Source: Thermodesulfobacteriota bacterium (GTDB lineage Bacteria; Desulfobacterota; Thermodesulfobacteria; Thermodesulfobacteriales; Thermodesulfobacteriaceae). Taken from it: a stretch of DNA of 64,000 nt. The stretch covers positions 23,869-87,868 of the forward strand of contig JAUQQL010000001.1 of assembly GCA_030578315.1 (NCBI GenBank). Reading direction: 5' to 3'. The notes under the pieces were generated by a model, which worked only from the letters and a program-made list of their open reading frames with translations, did no database searches and was not told the DNA's origin. Shown here in pieces: positions 1 through 11,767 of the stretch. The translations under genes and the position numbers were made by a program. The stretch's first letter is position 1. Every line of letters starts with the position of its first letter.

Positions 1-1
1 G

Positions 2-1279
2 AATAGATGTGAGTTTTTAAATGAGGTAATAGATAGCTCCCGAGAAGTGTTTAGATGTGAGGGATATGGGAGTTTTGTGAAAAGTATTAGTACAATTTAT
101 ACTCAAGGAGGGCTTCAAACTACAGACATACCAACTGATTTAGCTATTTTGGGTAAAGGATTTTTTATAGTGAAAGATTCTAAAGGGAATATTTTTTATA
201 CTAGAGATGGACAGTTTTATGTAAATGAAGTAGATGAAAACAATTTTGCTTTGCAAAACAGTTTAGGTATGTATTTATTGGGAGCAGAGCCTGATGCTCA
301 AACTATGGATATAAATGCTTTAAAACCTTATTTAATTCCCAAAGTAATGCTTCCTAAGGGAAGTTCTAAAATCTCTGTTCAACTTATTTTTGATAGTCGA
401 ATTACAACTAACAAGAGAAATCTTTTAGAAAATTATAGTTTTAATAAAGATAATCCTGATATTCCTTTAAAAGATGGTCAGTATGATTATGTTTGGGAAT
501 TTTCTATTTATGATACTTACGGAAACAGAGTTAATTTAAAACTTTACGCAGACAGAGGAGAAAACATAAACGAATACGAAGTTTTGCTTGCTTTGTCTGA
601 CCCAACTTTGGATAAAAGGGGAGAGGGTCAATACAAAGGAGCTTTTCTTTACGGAAAATTAATTTTTGGAACCTCTGGAGATATTATATCAGCAGAGTTT
701 TCAGAAATTTCAAATACAGAAGGAACTTTAACTTCTATAGACTTAAATAAAATAGGATATCCAAAATTTACTCTCAATATAGAAGGTAATATCCAAGAAA
801 TTACTTTTGACTTAGGATTTAGAGTAAAAGAAGATGGAAGTCTTGAAAGGAAAGTTAATGCTAGTGCACTTATGGCCAATGCTTTTTCTCAACTATTTTA
901 CGACCAAGACGGTTATCCTATGGGTATTTTTGACAGAATTGAAATTATAACGGAAGAAGGGCTTATTATAGCCTGGTATACCAATCAGCAACAAGCTGAT
1001 GTATCTCGGATTTTTCTGGCAGACTTTACAGGTTATGAAGAAAGCCTTGAAAAAGTAGGAAATAACTTATTCAGAGCAAAGTCTGGTGTAAAACCTTTTA
1101 TTTTTGCTCCAAGTTCTTTTGAAAGAGGAAGGATTATGTCCGGAGCTCTTGAAACTTCTAATGTAGATATAGCTAATGAGATGCTTAATCTTATAGTTCT
1201 TCAGAGGGCTTTTCAGAGCAATGCCAGAGTTATGAGTACTGCAGATCAAATGATGGAAGACTTTATGAAAGAGGTTTAG
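2..1279 (+). CDS. Flagellar hook/basal-body protein, FlgE-like, 5' truncated by window edge
   Basis: Frame open to the window edge; GFFIV..G..FYTRDGQF motif and C-terminal ALETSNVDIANEMLNLIVLQRAFQSNARVMSTADQMM typical of the FlgE/F/G family. Confidence 0.85.
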   Translation, partial: NRCEFLNEVIDSSREVFRCEGYGSFVKSISTIYTQGGLQTTDIPTDLAILGKGFFIVKDSKGNIFYTRDGQFYVNEVDENNFALQNSLGMYLLGAEPDAQTMDINALKPYLIPKVMLPKGSSKISVQLIFDSRITTNKRNLLENYSFNKDNPDIPLKDGQYDYVWEFSIYDTYGNRVNLKLYADRGENINEYEVLLALSDPTLDKRGEGQYKGAFLYGKLIFGTSGDIISAEFSEISNTEGTLTSIDLNKIGYPKFTLNIEGNIQEITFDLGFRVKEDGSLERKVNASALMANAFSQLFYDQDGYPMGIFDRIEIITEEGLIIAWYTNQQQADVSRIFLADFTGYEESLEKVGNNLFRAKSGVKPFIFAPSSFERGRIMSGALETSNVDIANEMLNLIVLQRAFQSNARVMSTADQMMEDFMKEV

Positions 1280-1328
1280 TTATTTAATTAAAGAACAAGT
1301 ATAAATTTCATAAAGGGAGGTGTAAGTT

Positions 1329-2897
1329 ATGGGTTTAACGGATGCTCTGTATACTGGAACAAGTGGACTTAGGGCTCTTGGGCATGGAATGAGTGTTATA
1401 GGAGATAATGTTTCCAACTTAAATACTACTGGGTTTAAAGGTTCAAGAATAACTTTTAGTGATGTTATGGCTCAAAGTATTAATACAGCTGCAGGTTCAG
1501 GGCAACTTGGAAGAGGAGCAAGTATTCAAGCACTTTATCCTCAATTTACTCAAGGAGCTTTTGAATCTACAGCTAATCCTACTGACATGGCTATAGCAGG
1601 TGCAGGTTTTTTTATTTTAAGAAATCCTCAAGCTATAGGAGGAATTTTTTATAGCAGAGACGGACAGTTTGTAATAGATAAAGAAGGTTACTTAGTTAAT
1701 CCTCAAGGATTAAGAGTTCAAGGCTGGAGAATTGATGAGACTACCAATGATATAGTAGGTACTTTAACTGATATAAGAATAGACAGAACTTCTCCCCCTG
1801 TTAAAACTTCTAAGATAGATGTGATAACTAACTTAGATGCCAGAGAAGAAAAAATAGACATAGGAGCATTTGATATTAATAATAATACTCTTTATGCACT
1901 TTGGGATGCAACACGAGGAGAAGAACCTATTCCCTCTACAGCTTATACTTATAGAACTTCTCTCTTAATTTACGATTCTCTTGGAACCCCTCATGAAATC
2001 ACCATTTATTATAGACCCGTAACTACAACTATAGGAACTCAGATCAAAAATGTATATGAATTTTTAGTAACTTGTAATCCTAATGAAGACTTAAGAGAAT
2101 TTGCCAGAGAAGACCTTAATCAACAGAAAGAGGGAGTTTTAATGTACGGAATGCTTGAGTTTGATACTCAAGGAAATGTAATAAGATTCTTAAATACCTA
2201 TAGGTTAAATCCTGTAACTGGGAATTTAGTTCGTTTGATAGATGAAACAGGACTTCCTGATAGTGATACCTCAGATGAAGATGTAAGTTTTAGTGATGGT
2301 TCTTTTGATGCTCTTGGACCAACTGGTTATCCTTTAATGATAGCAGATTTTTTGGGTATAGAAATAGATACAAGTATTCCCAAATCTCAAGCAAGGGAAC
2401 AGCTTCAACTTATAGAGCTTAACTTTGGATATTATTATAAAACACTTACTGATACCCAGGTTAGGCAAGAAGCTATAAGGACTACCCAGTATGCAGCTCC
2501 ATCTGCTACAATTTTTTATGACCAGAATGGTTTTGGTCCAGGTGCTTTGGAAAGTATTGCAGTAGATAATGAAGGAAGAATAAGTGGAGTTTATTCAAAT
2601 GGAAGAATAGTTCCTCTCTGGATGGTGGGTTTGGCTAACTTTAATGCTCCAGAGAGGCTTCAAAAGGTAGGAAGTAACCTCTTTAGAGAAACTACTCATT
2701 CAGGTCCACCTTTAACAGGAAAACCTGGAACAAATGGTTTGGGAACCATTGCTCCAAATTCTCTTGAACAATCTAATGTTGACCTAGGAGAACAATTTGT
2801 AAAAATGATTATTTTCCAGAGGGGTTTTCAAGCTGATGCGCGAATAATTACAGTTTCAGACAGTATGCTTGACGAACTTATTAATCTCAAACGTTAA
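1329..2897 (+). CDS. flgE: Flagellar hook protein FlgE
   Basis: N-term ALYTGTSGLRALGHGMSVIGDNVSNLNTTGFKGSR, C-term NSLEQSNVDLGEQFVKMIIFQRGFQADARIITVSDSMLDELINL; SD aaagggaggtg. Confidence 0.93.
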   Translation: MGLTDALYTGTSGLRALGHGMSVIGDNVSNLNTTGFKGSRITFSDVMAQSINTAAGSGQLGRGASIQALYPQFTQGAFESTANPTDMAIAGAGFFILRNPQAIGGIFYSRDGQFVIDKEGYLVNPQGLRVQGWRIDETTNDIVGTLTDIRIDRTSPPVKTSKIDVITNLDAREEKIDIGAFDINNNTLYALWDATRGEEPIPSTAYTYRTSLLIYDSLGTPHEITIYYRPVTTTIGTQIKNVYEFLVTCNPNEDLREFAREDLNQQKEGVLMYGMLEFDTQGNVIRFLNTYRLNPVTGNLVRLIDETGLPDSDTSDEDVSFSDGSFDALGPTGYPLMIADFLGIEIDTSIPKSQAREQLQLIELNFGYYYKTLTDTQVRQEAIRTTQYAAPSATIFYDQNGFGPGALESIAVDNEGRISGVYSNGRIVPLWMVGLANFNAPERLQKVGSNLFRETTHSGPPLTGKPGTNGLGTIAPNSLEQSNVDLGEQFVKMIIFQRGFQADARIITVSDSMLDELINLKR

Positions 2898-2966
2898 AAT
2901 CTTGAAGTTAACTTAGTTTAGTGTTAAGCTTTTAAAGCTAGAAATCCTTGGGAAGGGAGGAGCCTT

Positions 2967-4250
2967 ATGCGGTTTCGTTCTAAATTTTTTTATGAAAGAG
3001 CACTTAAAGTTATTCCAGGAGGAGTAAATAGTCCGGTTAGGGCATGTAAAGCCGTTAAAAGTGAACCAATTTTTTTTGAAAGAGGAGAAGGAGCTTATCT
3101 AATAGATGTAGACGGAAACCGATATATTGACTATGTTTGTTCTTGGGGTCCTTTGATTTTGGGACATGCTCATCCTGAGGTTATAGCAGAAATATATTTT
3201 GCAAGCAAAAGAGGAACAAGTTTTGGAGCTCCAACTTGGCAGGAGGTAGAACTTGCAGAGCTTATAAAAAATTGTTTTCCTTCTATTGAGAAGTTGCGTC
3301 TGGTTAATTCTGGGACAGAGGCTACTATGAGTGCTATAAGACTTGCCAGAGCTTACACTGGTAGAAAAAAAATTATTAAATTTGAAGGTTGCTATCATGG
3401 GCATGTGGATTCTCTTTTAGTTAAAGCTGGCTCAGGTTTGGCAACCTTTGGAATACCAGCAAGCCCAGGCATTCCGGAAGAATTAACTTCCCACACCTTA
3501 AATCTTCCCTTTAACAATTTTGAAGCTGTTAAAAAAACCTTTGAAAGTTATGGAAAAGAAATTGCAGGAGTAATTGTAGAACCTGTTCCAGGAAACATGG
3601 GAGTAGTTTTGCCTAAAGAAGGTTTTTTAGAATTTTTAAGAGAAATAACCCAAAAATACGAAACCCTTCTTATATTTGATGAAGTGATAACAGGATTTAG
3701 ACTGGGAATTTCTGGAGCCCAGGGTAAGTATGGAATTTTCCCAGACCTTACCTGTCTTGGTAAAATTATAGGAGGAGGTTTACCTGTGGGGGCTTATGGA
3801 GGAAAAGAAGAAATTATGAATCTTGTAGCACCAGAAGGACCGGTTTATCAGGCAGGTACCCTTTCTGGTAATCCTATAGCAGTTTCTGCAGGATTAGCTA
3901 CTCTTAAAGAACTTTTAAAACCGGGAGTTTACGAAAAATTAGAAATAATCTCTCAGCAACTGGAAGAAGGCTTAAAAGAAGTGTTAAAAAGTTTGAGACT
4001 TTCATATAAAGTTAACAGAGCAGGGTCCATGTTAACTCTTTTCTTTACCGAAAGGGAGGTTGTAGACTTTGAAACAGCTTTAGGTTGTGATGCTGAGAAG
4101 TTTGCTATATTTTGGCAAAAAATGCTTAAAGAGGGAATTTATCTTCCGCCATCTCAGTTTGAAGCCTGGTTTTTATCTTTAGCTCATAGAGAAGAGGAAG
4201 TTGAAAAAACAATAAAAGCTGTTTATAAGGTTCTAAGAGAAATAATATAA
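2967..4250 (+). CDS. hemL: Glutamate-1-semialdehyde 2,1-aminomutase
   Basis: [53 protein letters not shown]. Confidence 0.96.
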   Translation: MRFRSKFFYERALKVIPGGVNSPVRACKAVKSEPIFFERGEGAYLIDVDGNRYIDYVCSWGPLILGHAHPEVIAEIYFASKRGTSFGAPTWQEVELAELIKNCFPSIEKLRLVNSGTEATMSAIRLARAYTGRKKIIKFEGCYHGHVDSLLVKAGSGLATFGIPASPGIPEELTSHTLNLPFNNFEAVKKTFESYGKEIAGVIVEPVPGNMGVVLPKEGFLEFLREITQKYETLLIFDEVITGFRLGISGAQGKYGIFPDLTCLGKIIGGGLPVGAYGGKEEIMNLVAPEGPVYQAGTLSGNPIAVSAGLATLKELLKPGVYEKLEIISQQLEEGLKEVLKSLRLSYKVNRAGSMLTLFFTEREVVDFETALGCDAEKFAIFWQKMLKEGIYLPPSQFEAWFLSLAHREEEVEKTIKAVYKVLREII

Positions 4251-4253
4251 GTT

Positions 4254-5309
<1,056 letters not shown>

Positions 5310-5338
5310 TCAAATAAAAAAACAACAAGAAAAAAGTT

Positions 5339-7672
5339 TTACTTTAGTTTATTAACTTTTATTTTTTCTAAAGGGTTTGGCAATAAGGTTTTGTCTTTTA
5401 AAAATTTTAGTATAGAAAAATTCTTTATATCAAAGATTTTTAAAAGATAAGTTTTGGAACTAAGTTTCTCTAATATAATTTTTTTATCTTCATCAAAATT
5501 TTCTAATTTTAAAATTTGCCAAGGGTCAAAAATTTCATAAATTTCTTCTTTTTTTTGAGGTAATTTAGGTTTTTCCAAACTTATTTTAGCTTTTTTTATT
5601 TTAAGTCCTGGATAAAGTTCTAGATTTACTAAAACCTTTTCCAAATTTTTTTGTCCTGTAGCAATAGCTATATATTCTTCTTCTGAACTTATACCTATAG
5701 CAAGAGCTTTATCTACTAAAATTTTAGGATGAGGATGAAATCCTGAGGTGTAAATTAAAGGAATATTTAAACGATTTAGAATCAAAATAAATAGTCTGAT
5801 TATTTCTAATTGAGAAAGGAAAATAGCTTTGTCTTTTTTAGTATAAAAAATTTCGTACCAAAATTCACCTTCACTTTTAGGGTATTTAATCTTTATAACA
5901 GAAATTTCTTTTTTAGTAGAAGTAGCTAACCGAGGTTTAAAGTATGTATTACAGGTTCCACAATTGGAGCACTTAATTTTACAATCTTGGGTAATTTTTT
6001 CTTTATAAGCTTTTTCTTTTTCTCTGATTAAAAACTCTTTAGAAACTCTCAGGTCTATATGGTCCCAAGGAAGAGATTCATTTAGGTTTCTCTCTCTAAG
6101 GTAGTCTTCTAAATGTATTTTCAATTCTTCTGCTGCTTCTTTCCATATTTTTAGGTTAAAAAAATCTTGCCAGCTATCAAGTCTTGCACCTTTTTGATAA
6201 GCTCTTTCTATGAGAGAACTCAATTTTCTGTCGCCTCTTGCAATAACACCTTCTAAAAAACTTTGTTCTGGATAATGATGTTTGAAAGCTTTTAAAGGGA
6301 GGAGCTGTTTTAAAAAAGAAATTTTCTGATAAGCTTCCTCTATAGAAATTTGTTTTTCCCACTGAAAAGGGGTATGAGGTTTTGGGACAAAGATAGAAGC
6401 TGAAATTGTGATTTCTAGTTTTGGGAAACATTTTTTAAGTTTTTTATAAATCTGGGATATTTCTTTTAGGTCTTCTTCGGTTTCTGTAGGAAGTCCTATC
6501 ATAAAATAAAGTTTTACTTTTTTCCATCCTAGTTTATAAGCTAATTCCAAGTCTTTCCAAAGGTTTTCTATATTAATGTCTTTATTAATTACTTTTCGTA
6601 GTCTTTCAGTTCCAGCTTCTGGAGCAAGAGTTAATCCAGTTTTTCTACCAAATTTTATAAACTCAAGAAGTTCTTCACTTAAACTCCCTACTCTTAAAGA
6701 AGGAAGTGAAAAGAAAAATCTTCTGGGAAATTTTAAATAAAAACATATTTTTAAGAGTTTAAGAAGTTTACTTAAAGATGAATAATCGCAGGTAGAAAGA
6801 GACATAAGAGAAGCTTCAAAGTAACCGGTTTTTTTGAAATTCTGATAAAGTTCTTTTATAATTAATTCAGGCTGTTTCTCTCTTAAAGGACGGTAATATA
6901 TTGAAGCTTCACAAAATCTACATCCCCTTGTACATCCTCTCGAAATTTCAAGAGGTATTCGGTCGTGAGATAAAGGAATAACCGGGATTCCAAATTCATA
7001 AAAAAAATTACTTTGATTTAAATCTCTAACAATTCTTTTTTGAGTTTTATTTTTAAATACTGGAACATAAACTCCTTCTATTTTAGTTAAAGCTTCTAAT
7101 AATTTAACTTTTTTGTCTCCCGAAAACTTCCATTCTTTTATAACTTCTAAAACCTCAAAAATTACTTCTTCTCCATCTCCAATTATTATAGCGTCAAAAA
7201 AGTCAGCTATTGGTTCTGGATTACCAGAACAGGGACCACCCCCCAACACTATAGGATATCTTTCATTTCTTTCTTCAGCTCTAAAAGGTATACCACTTAA
7301 ATCTAAAAGATTTAAAATTCCCGTTACTAAAAGCTCATAAGCATAACTTACTCCTATTACATCAAATTCTTTTAAAGGTTTTCTATAATTAAGGCTCAAA
7401 AGAGGAAAATTTAAAGTCTTTAGTTCTTTTTCAAAATCAGGAGCTACTGGAAAACATAGATCTGAAAGGTATTCAGGTGATTTATTAACTAAGTAACTTA
7501 AAATTATTATTCCCAAGTGAGAACGTCCAATTTCATAAAGATCTGGATAACAAAAACAGATCTTTAACTTACTTTTTTCCCAGTCTTTTTTTATAAAAAA
7601 AGGTTCCTCTCCTATATATCTTGAAGGTTTACGAACTTTTATTAAAATCTCATAAGGATAGTCTTTTTTCAC
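5339..7672 (-). CDS. B12-binding-like radical SAM protein (TIGR03960-type) fused to DUF2344-like C-terminal domain
   Basis: SRGCTRGCRFCEASIYYRPLREK radical SAM CxxxCxxC; C-terminal FYTKKDKAIFLSQLEIIRLF..RLNIPLIYTSGFHPHPKI typical of DUF2344. Confidence 0.88.
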   Translation of the reverse strand: MKKDYPYEILIKVRKPSRYIGEEPFFIKKDWEKSKLKICFCYPDLYEIGRSHLGIIILSYLVNKSPEYLSDLCFPVAPDFEKELKTLNFPLLSLNYRKPLKEFDVIGVSYAYELLVTGILNLLDLSGIPFRAEERNERYPIVLGGGPCSGNPEPIADFFDAIIIGDGEEVIFEVLEVIKEWKFSGDKKVKLLEALTKIEGVYVPVFKNKTQKRIVRDLNQSNFFYEFGIPVIPLSHDRIPLEISRGCTRGCRFCEASIYYRPLREKQPELIIKELYQNFKKTGYFEASLMSLSTCDYSSLSKLLKLLKICFYLKFPRRFFFSLPSLRVGSLSEELLEFIKFGRKTGLTLAPEAGTERLRKVINKDINIENLWKDLELAYKLGWKKVKLYFMIGLPTETEEDLKEISQIYKKLKKCFPKLEITISASIFVPKPHTPFQWEKQISIEEAYQKISFLKQLLPLKAFKHHYPEQSFLEGVIARGDRKLSSLIERAYQKGARLDSWQDFFNLKIWKEAAEELKIHLEDYLRERNLNESLPWDHIDLRVSKEFLIREKEKAYKEKITQDCKIKCSNCGTCNTYFKPRLATSTKKEISVIKIKYPKSEGEFWYEIFYTKKDKAIFLSQLEIIRLFILILNRLNIPLIYTSGFHPHPKILVDKALAIGISSEEEYIAIATGQKNLEKVLVNLELYPGLKIKKAKISLEKPKLPQKKEEIYEIFDPWQILKLENFDEDKKIILEKLSSKTYLLKIFDIKNFSILKFLKDKTLLPNPLEKIKVNKLK

Positions 7673-7689
7673 ATTTTTAAATTTAATTC

Positions 7690-8358
7690 ATGTTTTATTT
7701 TTTAGGAATAGACTTAGCCGGAACTAAAAATACCTGGGCTGTAAGCTTAGAAAAAAAAGGGAATTATTTAAGTTTAACAGAAACGCTTTCTTTAAAAAAA
7801 CCTGAACAACCTCTTGCTATAAAAGATTTATTTGAAGTAGTTTCTTTTTGTACGAAAAATAGAGTTCTTTCAGTAGCTATAGATGCACCTTTAAGCTTTT
7901 CTCTTTCAAACTTAACTGGATTTAGACTTTCTGATATAAAGCTTAAAGAAATGCTTCCTAAAAATGCTAAAAAATGGGTAGTATCCTATCATGCTCTTAT
8001 GGGAGTGCCTATTAGAGCTTTTCTTTTAGCTCAAGAAATTTCTACTTATTGTGGAACTATTCTTGAAACCCATCCTAGAGCTTGTTTTTACTTTACTTTA
8101 CCAGAAGATAAAAAATACTTAGCTTTTGAATATAAGAAAAGAAAACTTACCGAAGAAGAAAAAAGCTTTTTACTGCAGTTTCTTTTTAAAAAGTTTCACC
8201 TCAAGTTTCTTTTTTCTTTTTCTCTTAATGAAGGTATACTAGATGCTATTTTTTGTGCTTTAGTTGCAAGTTTTTATATTTTTTTTCCAGAAAAGTTATA
8301 TTTTTTACCTTCTGAAAGTGGATTAAAAGGTTTTGGTCCTTTTGTTCTGCTCTTTTAA
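7690..8358 (+). CDS. DUF429-like (RNase H-fold) protein
   Basis: GIDLAGTKNTWAV, AIDAPLSFSL, ETHPRACF, EGILDAIFCALVA. Confidence 0.7.
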   Translation: MFYFLGIDLAGTKNTWAVSLEKKGNYLSLTETLSLKKPEQPLAIKDLFEVVSFCTKNRVLSVAIDAPLSFSLSNLTGFRLSDIKLKEMLPKNAKKWVVSYHALMGVPIRAFLLAQEISTYCGTILETHPRACFYFTLPEDKKYLAFEYKKRKLTEEEKSFLLQFLFKKFHLKFLFSFSLNEGILDAIFCALVASFYIFFPEKLYFLPSESGLKGFGPFVLLF

Positions 8359-8394
8359 TTTTTAAAAGCTGTTTTAAAATGAGGTAAAAATTAA

Positions 8395-9447
<1,053 letters not shown>

Positions 9448-9449
9448 AA

Positions 9450-10091
9450 TCATTCATTGTTTTTGAAAAGTTTATAATAATAGAGTACCATTTTTACATA
9501 ATTTTGAGTTTCGGAAATAGGCGGAATTCTCTTAAAATTTTTAACTGTTTCTGGACCTGCATTGTAGGCTGCTAAACTTAAACTTAGGTCTTTAAATTCA
9601 TTTAAAAGATATCTTAAATATTTAGCTCCTCCATAAATATTTTCAACCGGATCAAAAGGATTTTTAACTCCTACTAACTGAGCTGTAGAAGGAATAAGTT
9701 GCATAATCCCCATAGCACCTTTAGGAGAAACTGCATAAGAATTAAAATTAGACTCAACTTTAGCTATAGCTTTTAAAAGATGAGGGTCTAGATCGTAAGT
9801 GAAAGCTGCTTTTTTAAAAAGCGAATCTAAGTCTTTAAAATTTTTATAATAAATTTTGGAAAAACTAAACAAATTAGGATAATAAGAATGCTTTGACTTA
9901 AAATTTTTAGAGAAATTTTTATAAGATTTAATATACAACTTACAGCTTTTATGAAGGATAATATTGGAATAGTAAATTTCTCCAGTTTCGGAGTGCTCAC
10001 ATAAATAAATATTTGCTAATCCTGTTTTACTAAAAAAATAAAAATAAAAATTAAAAAAGATTATAATAATTAATATTTTTAAGAAAACCAT
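9450..10091 (-). CDS. Lytic transglycosylase (SLT domain)
   Basis: LLKAIAKVESNFNSYAVSPKGAMGIMQLIPSTAQLVGVKNPFDPVENIYGGAKYLRYLL..SLSLAAYNAGPETV. Confidence 0.92.
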   Translation of the reverse strand: MVFLKILIIIIFFNFYFYFFSKTGLANIYLCEHSETGEIYYSNIILHKSCKLYIKSYKNFSKNFKSKHSYYPNLFSFSKIYYKNFKDLDSLFKKAAFTYDLDPHLLKAIAKVESNFNSYAVSPKGAMGIMQLIPSTAQLVGVKNPFDPVENIYGGAKYLRYLLNEFKDLSLSLAAYNAGPETVKNFKRIPPISETQNYVKMVLYYYKLFKNNE

Positions 10092-10093
10092 TT

Positions 10094-10642
10094 TTATAAT
10101 GAAATTTTACCATAAAGTCCTATTTTTTGCAATTTTAGAAGATTTTGAAAATTTTCATAAACTTTTCTAAGGGAAAGCTTGAACAAAGGATGAATCCAAT
10201 TTTCTGCTATTTCTAAAGAGGGCAGCATTACAAAGGCTCTAAGATGAGCTTTAGGATGAGGTATTTTTAAAAAGACTTCATTAATTATACTTTTTTCGTA
10301 AAGGATAATATCTATGTCAATAAAACGGTCTTCATAAGTATGATATTTTTTTTGTTTTCTTCCTAAAAGAAACTCAATTTTTTTTATTTCAAAAAGAAGA
10401 GCCCAGGGAGAAAGTGAAGTCTTTATGACGAGAGAAAGATTTAAAAAGTAATTAGGACTTGTATACTCTAAGGGAGAACTCTCATAAAGATGTGAAGTTT
10501 TTTCTATTTTTAAAGGAAGTTTTTTCAGTAAAAAAAGAGCCTTTTTTAAAAAAAACTCTCTTTTTCCTAAATTACTTCCAAGATTTAATAAAACACTTTT
10601 TAGAGTTTCAGGGTAGAAAGTCTCTGAATAGCTTCTTTTAAT
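10094..10642 (-). CDS. folK: 2-amino-4-hydroxy-6-hydroxymethyldihydropteridine pyrophosphokinase; start codon uncertain (possibly ATT)
   Basis: Absent from ORF track; manual minus-strand translation gives SVLLNLGSNLGKREFFLKKALFLLKKLPLKIEKTSHLYESSPLEYTSPNYFLNLSLVI..KKYHTYEDRFIDIDIILYE..IPHPKAHLRAFVMLPSLEIAENWIHP, hallmark HPPK motifs. Confidence 0.85.
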   Translation of the reverse strand: MKRSYSETFYPETLKSVLLNLGSNLGKREFFLKKALFLLKKLPLKIEKTSHLYESSPLEYTSPNYFLNLSLVIKTSLSPWALLFEIKKIEFLLGRKQKKYHTYEDRFIDIDIILYEKSIINEVFLKIPHPKAHLRAFVMLPSLEIAENWIHPLFKLSLRKVYENFQNLLKLQKIGLYGKISL

Positions 10643-11757
10643 TTTTTTTCCTCCACAGTTAAGGCTATTCTAAAGTAACCCTCTCCATATTTTCCAAATC
10701 CAACTCCAGGGGTTACTACTATTGCTTTTTCGTCTAAAAGCTTTTTACAAAATTCCTGAGAAGAATAGTTTTTAGGAACCTTTACCCAGATATAAAAAGT
10801 AGCTTTAGGAACTTTAAATTCAAAACCTAATTTTTTAAGTTCTTCAACCACCAAGTCTCTTCTTTTTTTTAAAGTATTTTTTATAGAAGTAGTTAAATTT
10901 TCTAGATTTTCTAAAGCATAAGTTCCAGCTTCTTGAATAGCTGTAAAAACTCCAGAATCTATGTTACTCTTTACTTTAGCTAATGCAGAAATAAGAAAGC
11001 TATTTCCTACCGCAAATCCAATTCTCCAACCGGTCATGCAGAAGGTTTTAGATAAACTGTGAAATTCAATAGCTACTTCTTTAGCTCCATTTACTTCAAA
11101 AATGCTTAGAGGTGGGTCTTCAAAATATATTTCTACATAAGCTGCGTCATGAGCTATAATAAAGTCGTACTTTTTGGCTAACTTTATTACTTCCTTAAAG
11201 AACTCTTTAGAAGCTGTAGCAGTGGTTGGATTATTAGGATAATTTAACCACAAGATTTTTGTTTTTCTAAAAATATTTTCTGGAATACTTCCTAAATCAG
11301 GTAGAAATTCGTTTTCCCAGGTAAGAGGTACATAATAAGGTATTCCATCCGTAAAAATAGTTCCAAGATGATATACAGGATAAGCCGGATCAGGGCATAA
11401 AACTATATCTTCAGGATTAATGAAGGCTAATGGAAAATGTGCGATTCCTTCTTTAGAACCAATTAAAGCTAAAACTTCTATTTCCGGATCAAAGGTAACT
11501 CCAAATCTTCTTTTAAAATAGTTAACACAAGCTTTTCTATAAACAATACTTCCTACATTAGAAGGATATCTATGGTTGGAAGCTTTTTCTAAAGCTTTTT
11601 TAGCTACCTCTACAATTTCAGAAGGAGTAGGGAGGTCAGGGTCACCAATTCCTAAATCAATTACTTCTACTCCTTGTTTTATCTTTTCATTTTTAAGTCT
11701 ATCTAATTCTACAAAAAGATAAGGAGGTATTTTTTGCAATCTTTCTGAAAGTTCCAT
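10600..11757 (-). CDS. dapL: LL-diaminopimelate aminotransferase
   Basis: VIDLGIGDPDLPTPSEIVEVAKKALE..HRYPSNVGS, LWLNYPNNPTTATA, FHSLSKTFCMTGWRIGFAVGN; start trimmed to MELSERL. Confidence 0.88.
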   Translation of the reverse strand: MELSERLQKIPPYLFVELDRLKNEKIKQGVEVIDLGIGDPDLPTPSEIVEVAKKALEKASNHRYPSNVGSIVYRKACVNYFKRRFGVTFDPEIEVLALIGSKEGIAHFPLAFINPEDIVLCPDPAYPVYHLGTIFTDGIPYYVPLTWENEFLPDLGSIPENIFRKTKILWLNYPNNPTTATASKEFFKEVIKLAKKYDFIIAHDAAYVEIYFEDPPLSIFEVNGAKEVAIEFHSLSKTFCMTGWRIGFAVGNSFLISALAKVKSNIDSGVFTAIQEAGTYALENLENLTTSIKNTLKKRRDLVVEELKKLGFEFKVPKATFYIWVKVPKNYSSQEFCKKLLDEKAIVVTPGVGFGKYGEGYFRIALTVEEKKLKEAIQRLSTLKL

Positions 11758-11767
11758 CTTTCTCTCC

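Noticed and set aside
10459-10641. 60-aa plus-strand ORF
   Set aside because: Antisense to the newly identified folK; MYTLRENSHKDVKFF has no family signal
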